DNA of 54,637 nucleotides from Pseudobacteriovorax antillogorgiicola. GTDB taxonomy: Bacteria > Bdellovibrionota_B > Oligoflexia > Oligoflexales > CAIYRB01. The translations under genes and the position numbers were made by a program. Below the pieces are notes generated by a model. It was not told the DNA's origin and made no database searches. It worked only from the letters and a program-made list of their open reading frames with translations. The stretch spans positions 1 through 54,637 of the forward strand of contig CAMAXT010000007.1 in the NCBI GenBank assembly GCA_945862295.1, given 5' to 3'. Of the stretch, positions 1-7,760 are shown one piece after another (the stretch's first letter is position 1; each line of letters begins with the position of its first letter).

Positions 1-1343
1 GTTGCTGTAATAAATTTCAGCTCAAAGTTTCCATTGTCCATGCTTTCGTAGCGATAGCCGGTACTCATCATCGATGCATTGACCATGCGGGACGGGTTGA
101 ATACGCCGTCTTCAGCCATGCTGTCGGCTTCTGGGCGGGCATTGAAAAGTAACAGTGCTGGTTTGTAGTTGCGATGGAAGGCAATGGCGCTGACTTTGGC
201 GTCTCGACGAAATCCTTCGTTCTGTGCACCACCGTCTAGCGGTCCTTCATTATTAGTACCGTAATAGCCTTCTTTGTCACCTGGAGCATAGGCATAGTCA
301 AAGAACATCAGATGCTGGGTAGCGTCGCCTTGGTTGTACTCAGCTGGCCCAACAGAAGCACCGCTTTTGTCAATGATCCAGGCTAAGCTGCCCGCGAGAG
401 CGATCGATTCTAGCTTGTTGGTTTGTGGGTCGCCGCCGTTAACTGCCTCGCCGCCGAGTGCGATCCAGTTTGGATCAGCGCTTTTGCCCATCCGAAATAG
501 AATTTCGTTACGAATAATCAAATCGCCAACATAAAATGCCGTGAAAAGGTCGAGGAATTTAATGTCGGTGTTTGATCCACCGCTTTTTATAGATGGTGAG
601 TTGATTTGAGCGAAGTAAACACCAATTTGCTTTGTGAAAGCTGATCCAGCATTTGCTTTGGTATCGTCGTATTTGATCGTAAAGAAGAATTGGTCCATAT
701 CGTCGCCGACATCATTGGCTCCGTATTTACGCGTGTCCGTGACTCGTGTATCGATACTGACGCCGGTCTCGCCGAGCTTGTCGTACCCAACGCTAAAACC
801 AAGAGTTTGCGTTTTCTGAATATTCACGTCACAAGTAAAACCGTCGTAGATAGAAGAACTCGTCTCGAATGGATCTTCACCGGCATCCATAAAGATTCCA
901 AGTCCCCAGTTACGACCACGGCGTCCGGCTTCGATAATGCAGTAGTCAAATCCGTATCTAACATAGGCTTGCGAGATTTTCGGTGTGTACGGCTTGTAGG
1001 AAGGTTCGCCACTGTCCTGACTGCGAGTCGTGCAGTTCTCGTCTGTACCTGTTGTTCCGCGGCAGTTCTCAGGTTCAGGAGTGTCGCCGAGATATGCTTC
1101 GCGCGGATTATCGAAAAGTCTGAACTCAAGAAACATCGAAGAGATGTCGTTGAATCTGGCTTCACCTTTTAGGCGAAAGCTCTGTTCGATAGCTTGATAA
1201 GTTCCAGTCTCTTTTGAGAACTCAGGAGATGTTCGCGTTTCACCGCGTAATGCATAGTGTCCGTCTCCGTCGACAAAGAAACCAAAAGCACTCTGAGAGA
1301 CTGAGAGCAACGCTGCAATTACCAGCGGACGAGAAAATTTCAT
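1..1343 (-). CDS. Porin-like outer-membrane beta-barrel protein (partial, 3' end outside window)
   Basis: Reading back from an ATG at 1343, the frame stays open to the window edge (about 447 codons, no stop). The first residues, MKFSRPLVIAALLSVSQSAF followed by GFF, form a clear signal peptide. The rest alternates aromatic and polar residues (for example LEFRLF, AYVRYGF, FFFTIKYDD, NEILFRMG) as in large outer-membrane barrels, with an early segment holding cysteines and Glu/Thr-rich loops. The start has a purine-rich AGGAA-like ribosome site just upstream. No family motif is recognised, so transport or channel function is inference. The gene stands alone, downstream of ymdB on the same strand. 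Confidence 0.75.
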   Translation of the reverse strand, partial: MKFSRPLVIAALLSVSQSAFGFFVDGDGHYALRGETRTSPEFSKETGTYQAIEQSFRLKGEARFNDISSMFLEFRLFDNPREAYLGDTPEPENCRGTTGTDENCTTRSQDSGEPSYKPYTPKISQAYVRYGFDYCIIEAGRRGRNWGLGIFMDAGEDPFETSSSIYDGFTCDVNIQKTQTLGFSVGYDKLGETGVSIDTRVTDTRKYGANDVGDDMDQFFFTIKYDDTKANAGSAFTKQIGVYFAQINSPSIKSGGSNTDIKFLDLFTAFYVGDLIIRNEILFRMGKSADPNWIALGGEAVNGGDPQTNKLESIALAGSLAWIIDKSGASVGPAEYNQGDATQHLMFFDYAYAPGDKEGYYGTNNEGPLDGGAQNEGFRRDAKVSAIAFHRNYKPALLLFNARPEADSMAEDGVFNPSRMVNASMMSTGYRYESMDNGNFELKFITA

Positions 1344-1440
1344 CAGTTCTTCCTTTTTGAGAAAACAGTCCCTATGAAACTGCCACATTTTTTCCCAACA
1401 TTGCAATGAATTACAGCCTGCTGGGACCGAAAGAGTTCGG

Positions 1441-2229
1441 TTATTCGCCTGATAGCTTTATTCTTTCAATTGCCGTGCAATTGCCTGTTTTTTCATCAAT
1501 CGTCGCAGAAATCGCGAAAATCCACGGATTATCCATGGATGGTTCGAATTTTCTCGGTTCACCAGTGCGCATCCGGTGAATCGCAGCTTCTTTTTTCATT
1601 CCGATAACAGAGTCGTAGCCACCGGTCATACCGAGATCGGTGACAAATCCCGTCTTATTTTCGAAGATGCGCTCATCCGCTGTTGGAACATGAGAATGCG
1701 TGCCGTAGACAAGCGACACCTTACCGCAAAGGTGCCAGCCGAGAGCTTGCTTTTCACTAGTTGCTTCAGCGTGGATATCGACGATGCGGACTTTGATGCG
1801 GTCGGGAACTCTGGCCAGTAAGCGGTCGACGGTTTGAAAGATACAGCGATTATCTCCCTGCATAAAAGCACGACCGTGAAGGTTGATAACCGCAGCCTGT
1901 TCGCCTGACTTCGTTGTGAAGATGCGCATCCCTTGGTCTTCTTCGACGTTGCTCATATTGCCCGGTAGAACGAGCTTCTGAGTCTTTTCCATAAATTGGT
2001 AGATCTCTCTCTTGTCGTGCCAATGGTTGCCCATAGTCACGCAATCGATACCCCAATTTTTTGTGAATTCGTCGAAGATTTTTTCGGTGAGACCGAAACC
2101 GCCAGCGGCATTTTCACCATTAACGATGACAAATTCGGATTCGTATTTTTCGCGTAAAGAGGGGAGATGTTTTTCAAGACACCTCCTACCTGCTTTACCT
2201 ATGATGTCGCCAAAGGCGAGAATTCTCAT
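1441..2229 (-). CDS. ymdB: YmdB family metallophosphoesterase
   Basis: 262 residues, the usual length for the TIGR00282/YmdB family. These dinuclear-metal phosphoesterases act on 2',3'- or 3',5'-cyclic nucleotides and affect RNase-dependent processes. Visible signatures are the N-terminal FGDIIGKAGR, VNGENAAGGFG, TMGNHWHDKREI (Asn-His metal ligands), NLHGRAFM and GTHSHVPTADE with paired His, and DLGMTGGYDSVIG near the end. Its ATG shares one base with the stop codon of rny, so the two are translationally coupled, the classic rny-ymdB pairing. Function is assigned from family identity. Confidence 0.93.
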   Translation of the reverse strand: MRILAFGDIIGKAGRRCLEKHLPSLREKYESEFVIVNGENAAGGFGLTEKIFDEFTKNWGIDCVTMGNHWHDKREIYQFMEKTQKLVLPGNMSNVEEDQGMRIFTTKSGEQAAVINLHGRAFMQGDNRCIFQTVDRLLARVPDRIKVRIVDIHAEATSEKQALGWHLCGKVSLVYGTHSHVPTADERIFENKTGFVTDLGMTGGYDSVIGMKKEAAIHRMRTGEPRKFEPSMDNPWIFAISATIDEKTGNCTAIERIKLSGE

Positions 2230-3797
2230 TACTTAGCGTAATCCACGAACTGCGATTCGCGCACGACTGTCACTTTAACTTGGCCAGGGAATGTCATCTC
2301 TTGGCGGAGTTTAGAAGCGATGTCATTTGCAAGATCAACAACCTGGCTATCAGAAACACCTGAAGGACGGACGAGAGCTCTGATCTCGTTGCCAGCCTGC
2401 ATGACATAGGCGTCTGCGATTCCTGCGAAGTCTTTAACTAGTTTTTCCATATCACAGAGACGAGTTAGGTAGGTTTCCATAATTTCCCGACGTGCGCCCG
2501 GGCGTTTTGTCGATAGGATGTTAGCAGTGTTAACCACCAACGCATATGGACTTGCATTTGTTAGGTCTTCAGAATGGTGAAGTCTGATGGCCTCAACAAC
2601 TACTTCTGCTTCGTCGTATTTAGCGCAGACCTCTGCACCAAGGTGTGAGTGATGCCCTTCAGTGTCTTGATCAATCGACTTACCGATGTCATGGAGAAGG
2701 CCGGCGCGCTTAGCGCGTTTAACATTCAGACCCATTTCAGAAGCCATGATGCCGCAAATGTGCGCGGTCTCAACAGCATGCTGGAGAACGGTTTGAACAC
2801 CGTTAGTTCTGAATTTTAGGCGTCCGAGCAGTTTAATTAACTCAGGGTGAAGATCGGTAATCCCAACGTCAAAGGCCGCAGCTTCACCAGCTTCGCGAAT
2901 GATTTGGTCGAACTCACTAGCAACGCGCTTAGCCGTTTCTTCGATGCGTGCTGGATGGACGCGGCCATCAGCGATGAGGCGCTCAAGCGTGATTTTAGCG
3001 ATCTCTCTGCGAATAGGATTAAAGCAGGAAATAATAACTGCTTCGGGAGTGTCATCGATAATCAAGTCGACGCCGGTCGCTTGTTCAAGGGCACGGATGT
3101 TTCGCCCTTCACGGCCAATAATGCGGCCTTTCATGTCGTCAGAAGGTAAACCCACCACAGAGATCGTTGAGTCACTGACATATTCGCCTGCAAGTCTTTG
3201 AACTGCAAGACTGATAACAGATTTAGCTTTTTCGTCCGCTTCTTTGCGCGATTCTTCTTCAATTTGGCGAATGCGTTCACGTGCTTCTTTGCGCGCTTCG
3301 TCCTCGAGTGATTTAATGAGTTCTCTCTTTGCTTCTTCAACCGACATTTTAGCGATATTCTGTAGGGTATAACGAGCGCGTTCGAGAGTTTCCATGCATT
3401 CAGAATTCATCTTCTGAAAATTCTGCTCGTCTTTATGTAGTTTTGTTTCAAGAGCGGTGAGGTCGTTATCGCGCTTTTCAACAATTTCGAGTTTCTTATC
3501 AAGCGTTTGTTCTCGCTGCTTAACTTTATTTTCTAGCTTTGCAATTTCTGTGCGGCGAAGTTTTGCTTCTTCTTCAAGTTGCTGGCGTCTTTGTTTGCTT
3601 TCATCTTTAGCGTCTTTCAGCGCTTGTTTTATAATAGTATCAGCTTCTTTTCTTGCTTCTTCTCTTGTGTGCCGTGCTTCGTCCTCGGATTTTTTAAATG
3701 CGCCCGCTAATTGTTTCTTGTGCAAAACAACACCAACAACTAACAGTCCAGCAAGTGCTCCGAGTACAGCAACGACAATCTCGACGGCGAAACTCAC
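2229..3797 (-). CDS. rny: Ribonuclease Y
   Basis: 522 residues, standard for RNase Y, the membrane-anchored endoribonuclease that starts mRNA decay. Order of parts: an N-terminal membrane helix (about 5-25), a long charged coiled coil (about 30-200), a KH RNA-binding domain (VVGLPSDDMKGRIIGREGRN, about 215-280) and an HD domain with the metal pair in GLLHDIGKSID (about 365-375). It starts at GTG with an AGGAG site nine bases upstream. A 259-base leader or intergenic stretch separates it from pal. ymdB follows with one shared base. Assignment is secure. Confidence 0.96.
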   Translation of the reverse strand: MSFAVEIVVAVLGALAGLLVVGVVLHKKQLAGAFKKSEDEARHTREEARKEADTIIKQALKDAKDESKQRRQQLEEEAKLRRTEIAKLENKVKQREQTLDKKLEIVEKRDNDLTALETKLHKDEQNFQKMNSECMETLERARYTLQNIAKMSVEEAKRELIKSLEDEARKEARERIRQIEEESRKEADEKAKSVISLAVQRLAGEYVSDSTISVVGLPSDDMKGRIIGREGRNIRALEQATGVDLIIDDTPEAVIISCFNPIRREIAKITLERLIADGRVHPARIEETAKRVASEFDQIIREAGEAAAFDVGITDLHPELIKLLGRLKFRTNGVQTVLQHAVETAHICGIMASEMGLNVKRAKRAGLLHDIGKSIDQDTEGHHSHLGAEVCAKYDEAEVVVEAIRLHHSEDLTNASPYALVVNTANILSTKRPGARREIMETYLTRLCDMEKLVKDFAGIADAYVMQAGNEIRALVRPSGVSDSQVVDLANDIASKLRQEMTFPGQVKVTVVRESQFVDYAK

Positions 3798-4056
3798 GTG
3801 CGTAAACTCCTTTCAAAAGAAAAAATAACCCGGCTCTAGTGCGTGTCGCCTACGAGCCTGGAAATGTATGGATTCAACGTCCTGATAAGACTATCGATAT
3901 TAGCTTGAATATGCTGGTGTTTGCAATTGATTAGATCGAACAATCGTCAGTAATTTCAATATTCTAAGGCTCTAGAATAACAGAGGAAAAAGGCGAAGAA
4001 AAAGCCGCTCGAACTAGTGCTCAAGCGGCTTTTCTCGAATCTGTATCAAACAAATC
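3798..4056. other. Intergenic stretch between rny and pal; possible structured leader
   Basis: No credible coding frame. It holds the pal terminator (4000-4033) and, nearer rny, sequence that can fold: GAGCCT at 3854-3859 is complementary to AGGCTC at 3967-3972, and GGCTCTAG occurs at 3832-3839 and again at 3968-3975, so two alternative pairings exist. An ATATT/AATAT hairpin lies inside. It could be a leader or small RNA transcribed toward rny, but I cannot identify a known RNA family. Confidence 0.3.
4000..4033 (-). terminator. Rho-independent terminator after pal
   Basis: Arms AAAAGCCGCT (4000-4009) and AGCGGCTTTT (4024-4033) form a 10-bp stem with a 14-base loop, flanked by A and T runs so that it could work in both directions. 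It lies 23 bases past the pal stop. Confidence 0.85.
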
Positions 4057-4548
4057 TTAGTTTGCTGAAATCATGAATTCTGCGCGACGGTTTTGGCTCC
4101 AAGCGCTTTCGTCATGACCATCAGATGCTGGCTTCTCTTCGCCGTAGCTGATGATTGAAAGGCGGCTTGCTTCTACACCTAATTTCGCCAGGTAGTCTTT
4201 AACAGACTGAGCGCGGCGTTGACCAAGTGCCAAGTTGTATTCTGTAGATCCACGCTCATCGCAATGGCCTTCAACCTGAACAACTGCAGTTTGTGCAGAC
4301 TTCAAGTGGTTCGCTAGGCCGTCTAGTTTGCCTTGAGCGTCGCCATTCAGAGTGTAATCGTCGAATGCAAAGTAAACTGTTTCTGGGCTGAATTGAGTAG
4401 CTGCTGGAGCTGGCTCAGGAGTTGGTTCTGTAGAAGTCGTCGGCTGAACAACTTCGTCGACTTTTGGCTCATCATCTGTACAACCAACGGAAACAAGACC
4501 AATTGCAAGAACAGCGGCCGCTAGTGTGCGCTTAACCTTCAGCATCAT
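4057..4548 (-). CDS. pal: Peptidoglycan-associated lipoprotein Pal (OmpA family)
   Basis: 163 residues: an N-terminal lipoprotein signal with Cys after AIGLVSVG (a poor lipobox, Ser at -3), a Pro/Thr/Glu linker (about 25-55), then an OmpA-C peptidoglycan-binding domain. Diagnostic segments are VYFAFDDYTL, VQVEGHCDERGSTEYNLALG, RRAQSVKDYL and ISYGEEKPA, which together carry the DAP-binding Asp and Arg. Pal tethers the outer membrane to peptidoglycan in the Tol-Pal system. The usual neighbours tolB or ybgF are not here, so the gene stands alone. An A/T-rich 21-bp dyad lies in its upstream region. Confidence 0.9.
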   Translation of the reverse strand: MMLKVKRTLAAAVLAIGLVSVGCTDDEPKVDEVVQPTTSTEPTPEPAPAATQFSPETVYFAFDDYTLNGDAQGKLDGLANHLKSAQTAVVQVEGHCDERGSTEYNLALGQRRAQSVKDYLAKLGVEASRLSIISYGEEKPASDGHDESAWSQNRRAEFMISAN

Positions 4549-4594
4549 TTCTTTTTTCTCCTAAACCTAATGACAATAATTATTTTAATAAGAA

Positions 4595-4615
4595 ATTATG
4601 TTTACAAAACATAAT
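4595..4615. promoter_or_regulatory. Perfect dyad upstream of pal
   Basis: ATTATGTTT (4595-4603) and AAACATAAT (4607-4615) are exact inverted repeats around ACA, 47 bases upstream of the pal start. The A/T-rich dyad sits where the pal promoter should be. It could be an operator for a dimeric regulator or simply a small hairpin; nothing distinguishes these here. Confidence 0.45.
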
Positions 4616-4738
4616 CACTAACGATGGCGTAACCAGGGGTAAAAACTGCCCGGATTCTTAGGAAAAAGCAACATTCCTTTTCAATCCGGTACAGAATTTT
4701 TTGAGGTTCGCCCTAAGCTTTTGAATTGTATCCTATTT

Positions 4739-4767
4739 AGTCCCTGGTGCGAAACGCACCAGGGACT
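4739..4767 (-). terminator. Strong hairpin after mpl
   Basis: A perfect 13-bp stem, AGTCCCTGGTGCG / CGCACCAGGGACT, closes a three-base loop and begins directly after the mpl stop codon. There is no T run behind it on the minus strand, so it may be a Rho-assisted terminator or a 3'-end stabiliser rather than a classic intrinsic terminator. Confidence 0.7.
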
Positions 4768-4769
4768 GA

Positions 4770-6233
4770 TTAACCACGCCTGCTTATTTCTTGTGCAAGT
4801 GAGTATTGCACGCCTGAAAAACTTCCGCTCGACATAAAGACAACGGTATCGCCAGCGTGCAAGTCAACTTTCAAAGATGCGAGTAGGTCGTTGTTGGTTG
4901 AAAACGCGCGCGCTTTGTTGCCGATGGTTTGTTGAAGCTTTGCGGTGCTCATGCGCTCTGCTTCTGGAATTCTTTTATCCTCGGGGCATTCACCAATATA
5001 AACGGCATCAGCTAATGAAAGAGTACGGGCGTAGTCGTTCTGAAAAACATTGCGCCGTTGGGTAGCGCTACGCGGTTCAAAAGCGACTACTAGTCTGCGA
5101 TCTGGAAATGCCTGTTTAAAGCCTTCAATTACGAGTTTCACAGCTGTTGGATGGTGAGCGAAGTCTTCGTAAACTTCGATATCGCCACCAAACGCTAAGC
5201 GATCAAGTCGACGTTTAACATTCATGAACGAAGCAAACGCTTTTATCAGTGCTTTGGAATCTGGCTTTTTAATGACAGATTGCGCCGTTAGATTTTGTAG
5301 CGCCGCGAGCACCATCGCGATGTTTGCAATATTGTGACGACCTGAAAGTTGCGTTTCGATGGTGAGTTGGCCGAAGTCTTTACAGTGGTAACTAGCTTTC
5401 CAATGCTGAATACCGCTCTTTGAAGAGGCGTTAACACTAACATCACCGACATAGACTTTAGCGTCTTTGTTTTTACCTTCGGTAGAAACACTAGTGACAG
5501 CGCTCAACATATTATTTTCTGCGAGAATTTTCTTAATACCCGGATCATCAATATTCGCGATGATATTTGCTGTGTTCGGAACAAGCTTTGCGAGCTTTAC
5601 GAACTGTTTCTCGATCGACGCTAAGTCTGGATAAATATCTGCGTGATCAAATTCTAAATTATTCAAGATTGCTAGTTTAGGACAGTAGTGCAGAAACTTT
5701 GGACCTTTGTCGAAGAATGCCGTGTCGTATTCGTCGCCCTCGATAACAAAAGGTTTGCCACTACCGATGCGAAAGCTACGGGGGAAGTTTCGAGGGATGC
5801 CCCCGATTAGAAAGCCGGGGTCTTCACCGAGCTCATTAAGAACATGTGCCAAAATGGAGGACGTTGTGGTTTTTCCGTGTGTGCCGGCAACAACGCAACT
5901 AAATCTGTCTTTGAGAAAGAGATCGCCCATGAGTGCTGGAAAGCTAACATAGGGAATTTTATGTTCCAGAATCCACTCAAGTTCGACATTCCCTCGTGAT
6001 AGCACGTTGGCGATCACCGCCATATCAATCTTGCGGCTGCTGACATTGCTAGCCGCGTAAGGTGCAACGGCGGTGATATTGAGTTCTTTCAACATATCTG
6101 ACATCGGAGGGTAAATGCCGGCATCGCTGCCAGTGATTTTAAAGCCAGCCTCCTGACAAAGACCTGCGACGCTTGCCATCCCGGTGCCACCGATACCAAC
6201 GAAGTATATGTCTGAACCCTTAGGTAGAGTCAT
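4770..6233 (-). CDS. mpl: UDP-N-acetylmuramate:L-Ala-gamma-D-Glu-meso-DAP ligase
   Basis: 487 residues. Mpl is a cytoplasmic Mur ligase that joins recycled tripeptide to UDP-MurNAc. Visible: a MurC-like nucleotide fold start (FVGIGGTGMASVAGL), P-loop GTHGKTTTSS (about 118-127), the Mpl-typical GDEYDTAFFDKGPKFLHYCP with NNLEFDHADIYPD (about 170-205), and EDFAHHPTAV in the C-terminal domain. The FDKGPKF segment separates Mpl from MurC. ldcA lies 14 bases upstream on the same strand and supplies its tripeptide substrate, which supports a recycling operon. Confidence 0.94.
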   Translation of the reverse strand: MTLPKGSDIYFVGIGGTGMASVAGLCQEAGFKITGSDAGIYPPMSDMLKELNITAVAPYAASNVSSRKIDMAVIANVLSRGNVELEWILEHKIPYVSFPALMGDLFLKDRFSCVVAGTHGKTTTSSILAHVLNELGEDPGFLIGGIPRNFPRSFRIGSGKPFVIEGDEYDTAFFDKGPKFLHYCPKLAILNNLEFDHADIYPDLASIEKQFVKLAKLVPNTANIIANIDDPGIKKILAENNMLSAVTSVSTEGKNKDAKVYVGDVSVNASSKSGIQHWKASYHCKDFGQLTIETQLSGRHNIANIAMVLAALQNLTAQSVIKKPDSKALIKAFASFMNVKRRLDRLAFGGDIEVYEDFAHHPTAVKLVIEGFKQAFPDRRLVVAFEPRSATQRRNVFQNDYARTLSLADAVYIGECPEDKRIPEAERMSTAKLQQTIGNKARAFSTNNDLLASLKVDLHAGDTVVFMSSGSFSGVQYSLAQEISRRG

Positions 6234-6247
6234 GGTTGATTCCTTAT

Positions 6248-7156
6248 TTAAGAGATTTCTGCCGATCTATGATGCCATGAAAGTGTATCTTGGGAAATAG
6301 TTGCGTTCGAACCTATCAAAAGCGGTCTGTTGGGCGAGGTATGGCCAAAATCCATGGATTTGAAAACAGGTAGGCTACAGCGCTTGGCAAACTCGTCATA
6401 AACATACGACGCACAATCGGGAATATTTGATCCCAGCCCGCGAAGGTGCCCGATGACAAGAGCTTTGACATTATCGAGTAAACCAGTTTGTAGCCATTGA
6501 TTGAGTGCTCGCATCAGCCGAGCTGGGTGCTCGTCGGTATCTTCGATAAAAAGGATGTGATTTGTCAGATGCTTTGGCATGTACGGGGTGCCAATCAAAT
6601 TCGTTAATACGGTGAAACAGCCACCGAAGAGTCTGCCTTCGAAGGATTTGTTTGTCCTTTTACTGACCGCCTCCAGAGAAATTGTAGAACTGAGAGGTTG
6701 TTTGGTTGAGAAAGCGCGGAGAAGGCTTAAAAGAATCTGAATATCGCTTTCTTCGCCATTTTGACGCCATAGTGAGGTCGCTGGCATGGGAGCGTGTAAA
6801 CCATTCCATTCAGCCTGCGTATAGAGCGCTGCTTGCAATGCTGAAATGTCGCTAAAGCCAACGACAAGTTTTTTGTCTGCTGATTTGACAGCATCCCAGT
6901 TTAATAGAGGCAGCAAATCGCTGCAGCCGTAGCCGCCACGTGCACATAAAATTATCTGTGCGTCTTTGCCGGTTAGCGCGGCTTGTAAGCTTTTGGCGCG
7001 CTCAGCCGCTGTTCCGGAGGTGTATGTCCACGAAGGGTCTGCGGGATTGTCGGCTAGAACAACCTCAAATCCAGAATTTCTTAGGAAATCCATCTGTTCC
7101 GGCAGAAGATTTTTGGACTCCCGACTAGCAGGACGAATGATTTTTATTGTCACCAC
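6248..7156 (-). CDS. ldcA: LD-carboxypeptidase (S66 family)
   Basis: 302 residues, normal for LdcA, the cytoplasmic Ser peptidase that removes the terminal D-Ala from recycled tetrapeptides. Visible are CARGGYGCSDLLPLL (about 92-106), the nucleophile-bearing VGFSDISALQAAL (about 118-130), the Glu-containing FIEDTDEHPARLMRALNQW (about 203) and the catalytic His region DFGHTSPNRPLLIG near the end. It probably starts at one of two adjacent GTG codons. Its product is the substrate of Mpl, encoded next in the same direction. Confidence 0.92.
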   Translation of the reverse strand: MVTIKIIRPASRESKNLLPEQMDFLRNSGFEVVLADNPADPSWTYTSGTAAERAKSLQAALTGKDAQIILCARGGYGCSDLLPLLNWDAVKSADKKLVVGFSDISALQAALYTQAEWNGLHAPMPATSLWRQNGEESDIQILLSLLRAFSTKQPLSSTISLEAVSKRTNKSFEGRLFGGCFTVLTNLIGTPYMPKHLTNHILFIEDTDEHPARLMRALNQWLQTGLLDNVKALVIGHLRGLGSNIPDCASYVYDEFAKRCSLPVFKSMDFGHTSPNRPLLIGSNATISQDTLSWHHRSAEIS

Positions 7157-7233
7157 AGCGGTACCTTTGTAGAAACGGGGAATATTTTTGAGTATAACAC
7201 TCGCGGATATAAATAGAACTGTCAGGGGAAAAT

Positions 7234-7617
7234 ATGATGCTTCAGGTACCAGTGTCGGTTGGTGAACTAGTGGACAAAGTCACCATTCTAAATATTAAGA
7301 AAAAAATGATCTCTGATCCCGCGAAGCTTGTTAATATCCACCGTGAGCTTGAGGCCCTGCTAGCTGTCTGTAAACAGCACGGAGTAGACCCGGCCGACAA
7401 GGAAACCAAAGACCTTGAGCGGATTAATCTCGCTTTGTGGAAGATTGAAGACGATATTCGGGACAAAGAAAAAGCGAAGACCTTTGATAAAGAATTCGTC
7501 GAGCTAGCTCGCGCCGTATATGTCACGAACGACGAACGCTTTCGAGCGAAAGCTGTATTAAATGAAAAATATGGTTCGTCGTTCCGCGAAGAAAAAAGCT
7601 ACAAAGAGTATTTGTAA
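7234..7617 (+). CDS. DUF6165 family protein
   Basis: 127 residues, cytoplasmic and highly charged. The opening QVPVSVGELVDKVTILNIK and the LERINLALWKIEDDIRDKE segment fit my recollection of DUF6165, a small family of unknown function. No catalytic motif or membrane segment is visible. It is transcribed away from ldcA, has a GGGGA ribosome site, and is followed by its own terminator, so it is probably a single-gene unit. Confidence 0.7.
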   Translation: MMLQVPVSVGELVDKVTILNIKKKMISDPAKLVNIHRELEALLAVCKQHGVDPADKETKDLERINLALWKIEDDIRDKEKAKTFDKEFVELARAVYVTNDERFRAKAVLNEKYGSSFREEKSYKEYL

Positions 7618-7684
7618 GCTAATTGCCAGAAGTGACGATCAAAACAAGAGAATTTTGGGACTTTACCAAACGCCTGCCATTAAT

Positions 7685-7737
7685 AATATCTGCCGCTGTC
7701 CGATGGTATAGACGGCGGATATTTCAATAATTTTTTG
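7685..7737 (+). terminator. Rho-independent terminator after the DUF6165 gene
   Basis: AATATCTGCCG (7685-7695) pairs with CGGCGGATATT (7713-7723) over 11 bp with one G-U pair. TTTTTTGGG follows a few bases later. Confidence 0.7.
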
Positions 7738-7760
7738 GGTTTTGCCGGTATCCGCCGAAG

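Noticed and set aside
1426-1441. Hairpin ACCGAA/TTCGGT at the ymdB stop
   Set aside because: Short stem with a four-base loop and no T tract; too weak to call a terminator.
2847-3201. Two 100-codon plus-strand frames within rny
   Set aside because: Antisense shadows of a well-conserved gene.
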